From: Avoscillospira sp045530865
Lineage (GTDB): Bacteria; Bacillota; Clostridia; Oscillospirales; Oscillospiraceae
Direction of reading: 5' to 3'
Length of the DNA: 47,412 bases
Assembly: GCA_045530865.1 (NCBI GenBank)
Contig: JAZSCX010000009.1
Coordinates: 1 to 47,412, forward strand
A program made the position numbers and the translations under genes. Positions 24,225 to 31,782 of the stretch are shown piece after piece. Every line of letters starts with the position of its first letter. Position 1 is the first letter of the stretch. The notes below the pieces were generated by a model. It searched no databases. It saw only the letters and a list, made by a program, of their open reading frames with translations, and had not been told where the DNA came from.

Positions 24225-24398
24225 CAGCAGACCTTTCAGCTCGGGATAGGGCATAGAGTAACGTTGGCTCAAATAACGGAGGGATGCGCCCAATTCGCCG
24301 TCGGGGCCGCCGTACTGGCTGATGATAATGGAGGCCAGTTTCGGATCGGTATTGGCGATCTTCACGGGGTATTGCAGCTTTTTATCATAAATAAACAT
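24213..24398 (-). pseudogene. cotJC: cotJC piece 1 (N-terminal 62 codons)
   Basis: Starts MFIYDKKLQYPVKIANTDPK and runs to SMPYPELKGLLTDIG, the well-conserved N-terminus of CotJC. Without excision the frame continues only ISFC and stops at 24198, giving a 66-residue stub. CotJC is a manganese-catalase-like spore-coat protein; this piece has the first likely ligand Glu in GELGASLRYL. The ATG lies 3 bp after the stop of the fused cotJA-cotJB gene, preceded by GGAGGG. Joined to pieces 2 and 3 it gives 198 residues, the usual CotJC size. Confidence 0.92.
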
Positions 24399-24401
24399 GA
24401 A

Positions 24402-24860
24402 TTAACCCTCCATATTGGCGTTATAATCCCACGGCCAGGGTCCATCCAGCCAGTCATACCTGCCGGTGAGCGCCGCGCCCATCTGGGTTGTGGAGCCGTG
24501 TTTTTGCTCGTACTGCCGCAGCTGTTCCGCATATTGCTCAACATACTGATTGAACAGTGCAACAGCATCCATATCATTGGCATGGGTATCCAGATACAAA
24601 CCCAGCTCAGAAATGGCAAAGTTCAGTGCCTGCAGCTTATGCAGATCGGTTTTATTTTTTTCTACCTTGTTTTCCATACCCATAAACGGCAGATCCAGGC
24701 CCGGGTACATAGTACCACGGATCATACCCTTACCGGCCATATAGGTCTGGGGCGAATTCTGCTGATAGGGAACATAAGGCGTCGCCAGCGGCGCACAGGT
24801 AGGCAGCACACCCTGCATATCGGTGCAGGCGGGGCCGGGGTTCATGTTAATCGTGTCCAA
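24402..24860 (-). CDS. Spore coat protein, CotJA-CotJB fusion
   Basis: 152 residues. The N-terminal half is proline-rich (CAPLATPYVPYQQNSPQTYM, then RGTMYPGLDLPF), as in CotJA. The C-terminal half (LQALNFAISELGLYLDTHAN, ending RYDWLDGPWPWDY) is CotJB. In Bacillus these are separate genes; here they form one frame. They are thought to help place CotJC in the spore coat under mother-cell control. I take the TTG at 24860 as start because AAGGAGG precedes it by 7 nt; an ATG at 24845 is the alternative. An imperfect sigma-E-like -10 (CATAGGAT, minus strand, 24908-24901) is the only promoter hint. Confidence 0.88.
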   Translation of the reverse strand: MDTINMNPGPACTDMQGVLPTCAPLATPYVPYQQNSPQTYMAGKGMIRGTMYPGLDLPFMGMENKVEKNKTDLHKLQALNFAISELGLYLDTHANDMDAVALFNQYVEQYAEQLRQYEQKHGSTTQMGAALTGRYDWLDGPWPWDYNANMEG

Positions 24861-24988
24861 AATGCGTCCTCCTTGTCTGATTTGGGATAATCACCGCGCT
24901 ATCCTATGCGTTTCGACAGGGATTTGTGTCCTTCGACAGGTGCTATTTCCGGTCGTACATGCATATTGTTCAGCAGGGGGGATGGGAA

Positions 24989-25708
24989 ATGCTGCGACAT
25001 TACGCCGGTAGAATCGGCGCGTTTTTCTTGATTACTGCCGTGTATTTGATTATTGCAGGCACTGTCAGATATAATCTTTCTGCTGCAACTGCAGCCATTG
25101 CAAATCAGCGGGAAACCATAGTGATCGATGCCGGCCACGGTGGAGAGGATGGCGGGGCTGTAGGAATTACCGGCACAAAGGAAAGCCGGATCAACCTGGA
25201 AATATCGGAAAAACTGGATCTATTTCTGATTTTTTGCGGATACAAAACGGAAATGATCCGAAACGGGGATTATTCGGTTTACACGGAAGGAACATCTATC
25301 TCCGAGAAAAAAGTATCGGATCTGAAGCACCGTGTCAAAATGGTAAATGCTGCAAATCCGGCAATTCTTCTCAGTATCCATCAAAATCACTTCTCCGATA
25401 GTAAGTACGCCGGTGCGCAGGTTTTTTATGCAAAAACCGACGGAAGCAAAGAGCTTGCATTATTGCTTCAATCGTCATTGTGTGATACACTTAATCCAGA
25501 AAACAACCGCATGGCAAAGGAAGCAGATTCTGTCTATTTGATGAAGCAGATAACCTGTCCGGGCGTTCTGGTGGAATGCGGCTTTCTTTCCAACCGGGAA
25601 GAAGAGGTTCGCCTGCAGGATTCTGCGTATCAGAAGAAGATTGTGTGCGCCATTGCCGGTGCCCTTTCTCATTACTCATCCGGGAGTGATTGGAATCATG
25701 AAGTCTAA
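24989..25708 (+). CDS. cwlD: Germination-specific N-acetylmuramoyl-L-alanine amidase
   Basis: 239 residues: an N-terminal membrane segment or signal (GRIGAFFLITAVYLIIAG), then an amidase_3 domain. The domain has the zinc-binding pattern IVIDAGHGGEDGGAVG, Glu in NLEISEKL, His in LLSIHQNHFSDSKY and the catalytic Glu in GVLVECGFLSN. CwlD removes stem peptides during muramic-lactam formation in the spore cortex. GGGGGGATGGGAA lies before the ATG at 24989; the frame is open further upstream to 24926. It overlaps radA by 11 bp. Its presence supports a spore-forming host. Confidence 0.9.
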   Translation: MLRHYAGRIGAFFLITAVYLIIAGTVRYNLSAATAAIANQRETIVIDAGHGGEDGGAVGITGTKESRINLEISEKLDLFLIFCGYKTEMIRNGDYSVYTEGTSISEKKVSDLKHRVKMVNAANPAILLSIHQNHFSDSKYAGAQVFYAKTDGSKELALLLQSSLCDTLNPENNRMAKEADSVYLMKQITCPGVLVECGFLSNREEEVRLQDSAYQKKIVCAIAGALSHYSSGSDWNHEV

Positions 25709-27056
25709 AACCACATTTTATTGTACTGAATGCGGTAACGAAACGCCGCGGTGGCAGGGAAAATGTCCCGCCTGCGGTGCATGGAATACCATAAAAGAGC
25801 ATGACGAGCCTGCTGAAATAGCCAGAGGCGGCAGAGCAGCGTGTTCCGGTGATGCGAGGAAACCGCGAACTTTGAAGGAAGTGACCTGCGATCAGGAGGT
25901 TCGGTTTCCTACGGGTCTGGGCGAGCTGGATCGGGTACTTGGCGGCGGCGCAGTCAAAGGCTCTCTGGTTCTTGTGGGCGGTGCGCCCGGTATCGGAAAA
26001 TCTACTTTGCTTCTGCAAATCTGCTCCGATCTTGGAAAAAAACTGCGGGTTTTGTATGTTTCCGGTGAGGAAAGTGAAACACAGATCAAGCTGCGCGCCA
26101 ATCGTCTCCATGTCACAACCGATAGCCTGTATCTCCTTTCCGAAACGGATCTGAATGGGATTCTGGAGGCATCGGACGAGCTGAAACCGAATGTTCTGAT
26201 CGTGGACTCTATTCAGACTTTATACTGCCGTGAAAACAATTCGTCTCCCGGCAGTGTGTCACAGGTCAAGGAATGTACGTTATCTCTCATGCAGTTGGCG
26301 AAAACCAGCGGCATTACAGTGTTTGTGGTTGGTCATGTGAATAAAGAGGGCTCCATTGCAGGCCCCAAAGTGTTGGAGCATATGGTCGATTGTGTCCTTT
26401 ATTTTGAGGGGGAAAGCGCCCATAATTACCGGATTTTACGAGCCGCCAAGAATCGGTTTGGTTCCACCAATGAGATCGGCGTGTTTGAAATGTGTGATTG
26501 CGGCCTGAAGGAAGTTCCCAATCCTTCGGAAATGCTTTTGGCCGGACGCCCCACCCATGCACCGGGAACCTGTGTCGCCTGCGCCATGGAGGGAACCAGA
26601 CCGGTTCTGGCAGAGGTACAGGCTCTGACCGCAAGAACATCCCTGAATGTTCCCAAGCGCACAACCGATGGTTTTGATTACAACCGTGCTGTTTTGCTTA
26701 TGGCAGTTCTGGAGAAAAGGGGAGGGCTGAATCTAGGTTCCAGCGATGTCTATGTCAATGTGATCGGTGGTTTGTATCTCAACGAGCCCGCCGCCGATCT
26801 TCCGGTTATTCTGGCTGCGGCCTCAAGCTACCGGGAAAAGGTCATTGACAGTGGTGTTGCGGCAATTGGTGAGGTGGGTCTGACAGGGGAGATCCGTGCA
26901 GTTTCCAATCTATCCCAACGTCTTTCAGAAGTGCATCGTCTCGGCTTTACCCAATGCCTGATTCCGCGGCAGGGAAGTGAGCAGATCGATGCGCCGGAAG
27001 GTCTTGCCCTTATCCGCGTTAGAAATATTCGCGAAGCAATTGAAGTATTATTATAA
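25698..27056 (+). CDS. radA: DNA repair protein RadA
   Basis: 452 residues: N-terminal zinc finger (CTECGNETPRWQGKCPACG), RecA-like ATPase with Walker A GGAPGIGKST, the RadA-specific AAKNRFGSTNEIGVF motif, and a C-terminal Lon-like domain (LGSSDVYVNVIGGLYLNEPA, GEVGLTGEIRAVSN). RadA promotes branch migration in recombinational repair. It starts within the end of cwlD and is followed by a bidirectional terminator. Confidence 0.96.
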   Translation: MKSKTTFYCTECGNETPRWQGKCPACGAWNTIKEHDEPAEIARGGRAACSGDARKPRTLKEVTCDQEVRFPTGLGELDRVLGGGAVKGSLVLVGGAPGIGKSTLLLQICSDLGKKLRVLYVSGEESETQIKLRANRLHVTTDSLYLLSETDLNGILEASDELKPNVLIVDSIQTLYCRENNSSPGSVSQVKECTLSLMQLAKTSGITVFVVGHVNKEGSIAGPKVLEHMVDCVLYFEGESAHNYRILRAAKNRFGSTNEIGVFEMCDCGLKEVPNPSEMLLAGRPTHAPGTCVACAMEGTRPVLAEVQALTARTSLNVPKRTTDGFDYNRAVLLMAVLEKRGGLNLGSSDVYVNVIGGLYLNEPAADLPVILAAASSYREKVIDSGVAAIGEVGLTGEIRAVSNLSQRLSEVHRLGFTQCLIPRQGSEQIDAPEGLALIRVRNIREAIEVLL

Positions 27057-27057
27057 G

Positions 27058-27095
27058 AAAAATCTCCGAAAACAAAGTGTTTTCGGAGATTTTTA
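27058..27095. terminator. Bidirectional terminator between radA and the recombinase
   Basis: AAAAATCTCCGAAAAC and its complement close a 5-nt loop, with A and T runs on either side, between two convergent genes. Confidence 0.85.
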
Positions 27096-27097
27096 AA

Positions 27098-28096
27098 CTA
27101 TTTATCCAATTTAATTTTGGAAATGGGATTCGATTCAGAGGCGATTTTCAGCTCGGTATTTTCGATATGCGTGTAGATCTGCGTGGTATTCAGGTTTTCG
27201 TGGCCCAGAACTTCCTGAACAGTTTTGACATCCACACCGTTGGACAGCATCAGTGTTGCTGCCGTATGGCGCAGCTTATGGGCAGAAAACTGACTGGCAT
27301 CCAGTCCTGCGGCAAGTAAATGCTTTTTAACCAGGCGGTGGACTGCGGATATGCTGATTCGGTTTTTATCACGGGAACCAAACAGAGCACGATTGTCTGC
27401 CAAAACAATTTTTTTGCGCTCAATCAGATATGCGTCGATAGCACGCTTGCAGGAAGAACCCATATATACAATACGCTCTTTGTTGCCTTTGCCGACAACC
27501 CGGATTCGATCCTCATAAACGTCAGAGATATTTAATCCAACCAATTCGGCTCGACGAATTCCACAGTTCAAAAAAATCATCAGAATCGCAAAATCACGCA
27601 CTGCATTGGGACCTTCGACAGCTTTCAGTAACTTTTTGCTTTCTTCCAAAGTCAAGTATTTCGGTAAAGATTTACGGATTTTCGGAAACTCAAAATCCTG
27701 CACCGGATTGACATCCAACTGCTTTGTACGAACAGTCAGATATTTATAAAAAGACTTGATGGCAGAAAGCTTTCTTGCACGGGCAGCATTGCCAATGCCG
27801 ATTTCGGAGGATCCTGTTTCGGCAAACTTTACACGGTCATTTGCTAGATAAGATAAAAAATCAAAAACATCTGAAACAGAAATGGTTCTTATGAAATTCA
27901 AATCGACCTGTTTAATAGAAATCGTTTCTAGATCTGTATGATATGGCATTTCATTTTTTACTAGAACCATAAACCGCAGAAACATTCTCAGATCCAGATA
28001 GTATTCATGAATGGTTTTGGGAGACTGACCCTTGATCGTTTCGTGATAAGTCAAAAACTCCCGCAAAACCTGCGGACAATCGTAATAACGCTCCAT
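27098..28096 (-). CDS. Xer-like tyrosine recombinase
   Basis: 332 residues. The N-terminal SAM-like core-binding domain (LREFLTYHETIKGQSPKTIH) is followed by a catalytic domain. The catalytic residues are visible: Arg in NCGIRRAELVGL, Lys in VVGKGNKERIVYM, HxxR in SAHKLRHTAATLM, His in LGHENLNTTQ and Tyr in IYTHIENTEL. Size and layout are those of XerC/XerD/XerS proteins. It stays outside the prophage boundaries and lies 50 bp from a palindromic recombination site (28146 onward), like XerS or XerH genes next to their dif sites. GGAGG precedes the ATG. I infer it is resident and was exploited by the phage. Confidence 0.92.
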   Translation of the reverse strand: MERYYDCPQVLREFLTYHETIKGQSPKTIHEYYLDLRMFLRFMVLVKNEMPYHTDLETISIKQVDLNFIRTISVSDVFDFLSYLANDRVKFAETGSSEIGIGNAARARKLSAIKSFYKYLTVRTKQLDVNPVQDFEFPKIRKSLPKYLTLEESKKLLKAVEGPNAVRDFAILMIFLNCGIRRAELVGLNISDVYEDRIRVVGKGNKERIVYMGSSCKRAIDAYLIERKKIVLADNRALFGSRDKNRISISAVHRLVKKHLLAAGLDASQFSAHKLRHTAATLMLSNGVDVKTVQEVLGHENLNTTQIYTHIENTELKIASESNPISKIKLDK

Positions 28097-28127
28097 TAAG
28101 AGACCTCCGAACCGTTTTGGTACTTCT

Positions 28128-28156
28128 ATTGTAGCACACCGTTCCTACGAACGCAA
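28128..28156 (-). promoter_or_regulatory. Promoter of the tyrosine recombinase, overlapping its site
   Basis: On the minus strand TTGCGT (28156-28151) and TACAAT (28133-28128) are 17 bp apart. The -35 lies within the left arm of the palindromic site at 28146-28162, so binding of the recombinase there should affect its own transcription. Confidence 0.6.
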
Positions 28157-28180
28157 CAAAATCTTTATTTTGTTGCGTTC
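28146..28180. repeat. attL: palindromic recombination site, left hybrid
   Basis: TACGAACGCAACAAAAT (28146-28162) faces ATTTTGTTGCGTTC (28167-28180) across CTTT. TATTTTGTTGCGTTC (28166-28180) is repeated at 34265-34279 at the other end of the prophage. With 13-bp arms and an 8-bp centre ATCTTTAT, the site has the geometry of a lox or Xer-type site. Confidence 0.85.
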
Positions 28181-28198
28181 AATTTTCGTATACAGATA

Positions 28199-28240
28199 GG
28201 GAGCTGATTCCGGCCTTGCCGGATCTCAGCTCCCTCTTTG
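28199..28240 (+). terminator. Strong hairpin at the left end of the prophage
   Basis: GGGAGCTGA/TCAGCTCCC encloses TCCGG/CCGGA, followed by a T run at 28247-28252. It could be a terminator that stops transcripts from the circular phage form before the first gene, or the packaging hairpin of the virion strand; position alone does not decide. Confidence 0.6.
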
Positions 28241-28254
28241 GAGGTTTTTTTATA

Positions 28255-28482
28255 ATGCTCAAATTTGTCTATTTCTTTGTTGGTGTTTGGGTTTCTTGTT
28301 GGTGGTATACTTATGGCTCTGTTTATTTTTTCTCTTTGCCATTTGATGCTCAAGTTTCTTATTTTATTCCTTTAATTGTTATTCTTATTTCAGAATTTCT
28401 TCCTTGCATCATTATGAGAGTAAAACAGCACATTGCACAAAAAGACCGCAGTCAGAGCGATGGCAGCTACGTTGATGAGTAG
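28255..28482 (+). CDS. Small membrane protein, first prophage gene
   Basis: 75 residues: MLKFVYFFVGVWVSCWWYTY opens a membrane segment, then VSYFIPLIVILISEFLPCII and a polar tail. No family recognised. I chose ATG 28255 because TTGGAGG precedes it; the frame extends to a TTG at 28216 that lies within the hairpin. A terminator at 28542-28575 follows. Confidence 0.6.
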   Translation: MLKFVYFFVGVWVSCWWYTYGSVYFFSLPFDAQVSYFIPLIVILISEFLPCIIMRVKQHIAQKDRSQSDGSYVDE

Positions 28483-28541
28483 GCTCATGGGCGTGGATCC
28501 GGCTCGCTGCGTGATGGTTCTTTCGTGATACTGCACAAATT

Positions 28542-28575
28542 AAGAGGGTCAAGCCTTTCCGGGCCTGACCCTCTT
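28542..28575. terminator. Terminator hairpin
   Basis: AAGAGGGTCA and TGACCCTCTT close a 14-nt loop, T-rich on the right side. It separates the plus-strand membrane-protein gene from the minus-strand repressor operon. From here to 28705 I see no gene. Confidence 0.7.
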
Positions 28576-28705
28576 CTTCTTTGATTACCTCTTTTGCTGG
28601 CACTTCCCTCTTACTACTTAAGTATACGAACCGAGACCGAACCGGCCTTTGTGCCGGTGATGGTGCGAGGACGTAAAACCCTACTTCTAATAGGGTTTTA
28701 AAGGT

Positions 28706-28873
28706 TCATATTTTGGTACTTTTCTTGTTGTTTTTACGTTCTTGTTCTTCTTTCCATTTTTGCTCTTCTTTCCAATATCTTCTCCACTCTCGTTTGGCTT
28801 TCCATCTCATCATTACTGTATCTAAGATAACAAATAGGATTATTCCTCCTACGAAAATAATAAAACCCTTCAT
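28706..28873 (-). CDS. Small membrane protein behind the repressor
   Basis: 55 residues: MKGFIIFVGGIILFVILDTV is a membrane segment, followed by a strongly basic and acidic helix rich in Lys, Glu and Trp. GAAGGAG precedes the ATG, which lies 2 bp after the repressor stop, so the two are co-transcribed. Being made with the repressor in the lysogen, it might act in superinfection exclusion; that is a guess from position. Confidence 0.6.
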   Translation of the reverse strand: MKGFIIFVGGIILFVILDTVMMRWKAKREWRRYWKEEQKWKEEQERKNNKKSTKI

Positions 28874-28875
28874 TT

Positions 28876-29091
28876 TTATTTTCTCCTTCTATGATTTGTT
28901 AGTCCTCCGATATAGTCCGTGCTACAGTTATAAAACTTTGCAAGAGTAATTACATGATGGAATGGTATTTCCTGTGCCCCTGTTTCCCATCGGCTGTATT
29001 GCCTTTGAGTTGTTCCTAAAATGTCTGCTATATTCTTTTGATATAGATCGTGATCTTCCCGTAGATCTTTCAGTCTTTGATAATAATGCAT
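28876..29091 (-). CDS. XRE-family repressor of the prophage
   Basis: 71 residues with a helix-turn-helix: YQKNIADILGTTQRQYSRWE, then EIPFHHVITLAKFYNCSTDY. It is a Cro/CI-type DNA-binding protein, divergent from the phage structural and replication genes across a 150-bp region with three operator copies. It most likely maintains lysogeny by repressing the plus-strand promoter. Confidence 0.88.
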   Translation of the reverse strand: MHYYQRLKDLREDHDLYQKNIADILGTTQRQYSRWETGAQEIPFHHVITLAKFYNCSTDYIGGLTNHRRRK

Positions 29092-29128
29092 ATGGCTTCC
29101 CTTCCTTTTTAGAAAAAGTTACCATAGT

Positions 29129-29194
29129 ACAAATATGCACTGTTGACAGTAGTACATATTTGTAGTAAATTGTTCATAGACAGTACATATTTGT
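29129..29194. promoter_or_regulatory. Operators and early promoter of the prophage
   Basis: GTACATATTTGT occurs at 29152-29163 and 29183-29194, and in inverted form with one mismatch at 29129-29140. Between them TTGACA (29143-29148) and TAAATT (29166-29171), 17 bp apart, form a plus-strand promoter that two operators overlap or flank. This is the expected layout of a repressor-controlled phage switch. Confidence 0.7.
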
Positions 29195-29241
29195 GGTGTC
29201 TACGTGTTATGAATTTTGAATTTATTTTGTGAGGTGATTTC

Positions 29242-29496
29242 ATGGCAAGTAAAATTGTAGGTTTCCAGAAGGTAACCGGCACGAATAAAGCCGGTCAGGC
29301 CTACTCCGGTGTTCGGATCTTCGTCACGGAGGAACGTTCTAACGTTCAGGGTCTGGCCTGTGATGATGTTTATGTTGGTGATCAGTTCCTCCCTGCTGGC
29401 GTTGTTTTTAATGTCGGTGATGAGGTCGAGTTTGTTTATAACAAGTTCGGCCGTGTGCAGGGTGTCAACCGGATCAAGGCTGCAGGTGACTTCTGA
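29242..29496 (+). CDS. gpV-like single-stranded-DNA-binding protein
   Basis: 84 residues: MASKIVGFQKVTGTNKAGQA, then SGVRIFVTEERSNVQGLACD and VGDEVEFVYNKFGRVQGVNR. Small, beta-rich, one OB-like fold, first gene of the plus-strand operon. In filamentous phages such proteins coat the virion strand and shift replication from double to single strands. GAGGTGATTTC precedes the ATG. The stop overlaps the next start (TGATG). Confidence 0.78.
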   Translation: MASKIVGFQKVTGTNKAGQAYSGVRIFVTEERSNVQGLACDDVYVGDQFLPAGVVFNVGDEVEFVYNKFGRVQGVNRIKAAGDF

Positions 29497-29678
29497 TGGA
29501 TCCTATTCGTATTCAGATTGAGGTTGTACCAGCTGAGGAAATCCAACATGTGCAGCTGCGTAATTCCCGGCTGCAGGCTAATTATGAAGAGCTCTCCCGT
29601 CAGATGGAAGGTCTCCACATGATGTATGGTGAGCTGCTGCAATGCTACAAACGCATCTTGAAACAGTTGCGTGATTAG
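29496..29678 (+). CDS. Small coiled-coil protein of the prophage
   Basis: 60 residues beginning MDPIRIQIEVVPAEEIQHVQ with a helical tail. No family recognised. Translationally coupled to the ssDNA-binding protein through TGATG. Confidence 0.65.
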   Translation: MDPIRIQIEVVPAEEIQHVQLRNSRLQANYEELSRQMEGLHMMYGELLQCYKRILKQLRD

Positions 29679-29814
29679 TATCCACTATTGATTGAATGTC
29701 GTGAGACGTCCATCCCGCCCTCCTCGGAGGTGTTGAATTAAAGAGTACTTTTTGAGAGGTTGTCTCCTCTTTTGGGTACTCGACACTTTAACGTTTTCCG
29801 GGGAGGTTTTAGGG
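29679..29814 (+). other. Intergenic region with inverted repeats, replication-origin candidate
   Basis: This 136-bp gap before the replication gene contains GAGTAC (29743-29748) and GTACTC (29776-29781) enclosing a smaller AGAGG/CCTCT stem, and a CCTCC/GGAGG stem near 29718-29731. Filamentous phages often keep the nick site near the rep gene, but no known nick motif could be identified, so this is only a candidate. Confidence 0.35.
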
Positions 29815-30699
29815 ATGGAACTTCCAATGGAGATAGTCTCTCCAGACTATAGAATTATTCGTTTTACTGACCAAATCTTTAAAATAATCAAGTTTAATCG
29901 TTCTTCTGGTGCGCTTTTTCTTGGATCGTCTTCTGAGAAAAAGTGTCTGTCATATGAAGAAAAATTAGATGCTTCTTTGTCTCGTACTCGCCGTATTATT
30001 TTAGAGTTAGGTTTGTGTAATCCTTGGGATTATTTCTTTACCTGTACTTTGGATCCATCGAAGTTTGATCGTTATGATCTTGCTACTTACAATAAAGTTT
30101 TATCTCAGTTTATCCGTGATTGTCGGAAGAAATACAGATCTAAGATTTCTTATGTTTTAATACCTGAGAAACACAAAAACGGTGCCTGGCATATGCATGG
30201 TTTGTTATATGGCCTGCCTCGTTCTGCATTGTCTGACTTTATTCCTGGCATTCATCCGGATAAGCTTTGCAATAGGGGTTACAAGAATTGGGATGATTAC
30301 TCTAAGAAGTTTGGTTATTGCAGCCTTTCTCCTGTTCGTGATCCTGTTCGTGTGGGATTTTACATTACCAAGTACATAACCAAGGATCTGTGTCAACGGA
30401 GATCTGAGGTCGGCAAGCATTTGTATTTTCCTTCTAGACCTCTTAATCGTGCTTGTCCTGTTTCTGAGGTCATTGGCAATTGTTCCGAACTTAACTCTTT
30501 TCTCACGCATCACTATGAATTTTGTTCTACGGGTCTCACAAAGCCCTCAGACGGCTTAGATTGGACTTTCCCGCTTGTTTATGACAATACGACTGTTTAT
30601 CTTGAATCCCTCTCTCCGGTTGATTTAGACAGCCGTGATACTCGGAAATATGATCGTATGGCTGAAACTGTTGAGCAGCTATCTCTATGGGGTGATTGA
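29815..30699 (+). CDS. HUH-type rolling-circle replication initiator
   Basis: 294 residues. Motif I region FFTCTLDPSKF, motif II HKNGAWHMHGLLYG with the HxH (HMH) metal site, and motif III YITKYITKD with Tyr and Lys as in replication endonucleases. The enzyme nicks the phage origin to start rolling-circle replication. I chose ATG 29815 because GGGGAGG precedes it; the frame is open to a TTG at 29752. Confidence 0.87.
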   Translation: MELPMEIVSPDYRIIRFTDQIFKIIKFNRSSGALFLGSSSEKKCLSYEEKLDASLSRTRRIILELGLCNPWDYFFTCTLDPSKFDRYDLATYNKVLSQFIRDCRKKYRSKISYVLIPEKHKNGAWHMHGLLYGLPRSALSDFIPGIHPDKLCNRGYKNWDDYSKKFGYCSLSPVRDPVRVGFYITKYITKDLCQRRSEVGKHLYFPSRPLNRACPVSEVIGNCSELNSFLTHHYEFCSTGLTKPSDGLDWTFPLVYDNTTVYLESLSPVDLDSRDTRKYDRMAETVEQLSLWGD

Positions 30700-31782
30700 A
30701 TGAGACGATTTTTTATCCTTCTTCTGGTTCTGGTTGTTCTGATTTCGATATTTGCTGTCCCGGCCTTTGCAGCTACTACAGCTGATTCTCAGGCTGCAAG
30801 TCTTCAGTCTGGGTGGCTTTCTTCCTATGCTCCTACTGGATATTCTTCCTCTTGGTTTTGGGCTGTTCTTTCTAAGCTTGATTCGGTTTATGATTATGTT
30901 TATAGCAGCAATCTAAAGCTTATCGATATTGTTTCTGATACTGGTTCTATTGATAGTAAACTTACTGATGTTAAGAGTGCTCTTAATAGTGTCAAAACCT
31001 CTGTTGATTCTCTCAAATCTTCTGTTGATTTAGTGAAAACATCTGTTGACAATATGAAATCTTCAGTTGATTCTATGAAAACTACTCTAACCGGTATTGG
31101 TACAGATATTGGTCTGATTGAATCTGGTGTTGATACTATTCGGTCTGAGGTTGTTTCTATCGATTCTACTACTACCACGATTTCGTCCACTCTTTCTGAT
31201 GTGAAATCTAAGGTTACTGATATTGAGCTGAATACTGATTATCTTAAGACTATTAATTCTTATACTTCTTCCGTTGCAGCTCTTTCTTCCTCTCTTCAGT
31301 TTGGCAGTTGGCTTACTTCTGGTGGTGACGGTAATTGGTTTAAGGTTTTATTTAATGCTTTGAATTCTGTTTCCACGAATACTTCTAAGCTTGTGAGTGT
31401 GTTTGCTACTCCTGCTGACATTGAACTTAAAGACTCTCAGGCTGATGAGGAAAAGGCTGTTCTTTCTGGTATTGCCAAGGTTGATCGTGTTGGTAATATT
31501 AATGATTTCTCCGGCCTTGAAGGTGACTTGAAAGATTATTTTGCTATGGATGATGTTAATATTGGCTTGATGTTTGGTCAGGTCGAGGATGGTTATAGAG
31601 ATTGGTTTTCCAGTTATACTGCAAGTTGTCTTGCAGTTGGTGGCGGTGCTTCTGCTGTTTCCGGTGCTGCAGCTGCTACTTATGGTTTGGATCGAGCTGC
31701 TCATGAGGAGCCAGATACGCCATATCTTGATGCTTATGCTGCGGAAGTTGCAAGTATTCTTGCAGGAGGTGACCCAGATTGA
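30700..31782 (+). CDS. Secreted coiled-coil protein, candidate adsorption (pIII-like) protein
   Basis: 360 residues with a signal peptide (MRRFFILLLVLVVLISIFAV then PAFA). A heptad-like region at about 75-175 repeats VKTSVDNMKSSVDSMKT-type units. The Gly/Ala-rich tail contains CLAVGGGASAVSGAAAAT and could be a weak membrane segment. Long secreted proteins with coiled coils at this place usually bind the host receptor in inoviruses. Starts 1 bp after the rep stop. Function is inferred from position and architecture. Confidence 0.7.
   Translation: MRRFFILLLVLVVLISIFAVPAFAATTADSQAASLQSGWLSSYAPTGYSSSWFWAVLSKLDSVYDYVYSSNLKLIDIVSDTGSIDSKLTDVKSALNSVKTSVDSLKSSVDLVKTSVDNMKSSVDSMKTTLTGIGTDIGLIESGVDTIRSEVVSIDSTTTTISSTLSDVKSKVTDIELNTDYLKTINSYTSSVAALSSSLQFGSWLTSGGDGNWFKVLFNALNSVSTNTSKLVSVFATPADIELKDSQADEEKAVLSGIAKVDRVGNINDFSGLEGDLKDYFAMDDVNIGLMFGQVEDGYRDWFSSYTASCLAVGGGASAVSGAAAATYGLDRAAHEEPDTPYLDAYAAEVASILAGGDPD

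Noticed and set aside
10319..24398. cotJC as a simple decayed pseudogene or assembly artefact
   Set aside because: The three pieces join exactly in frame, no stop or frameshift lies within them, and the ends of both elements independently rebuild inverted-repeat attachment sites. Decay or misassembly would not produce this.
28146..28180. Palindrome read as a transcription terminator
   Set aside because: It lies upstream of the recombinase gene and before the first phage gene, not behind any gene on either strand. Its right half is repeated at the other prophage end, which fits an attachment site better.
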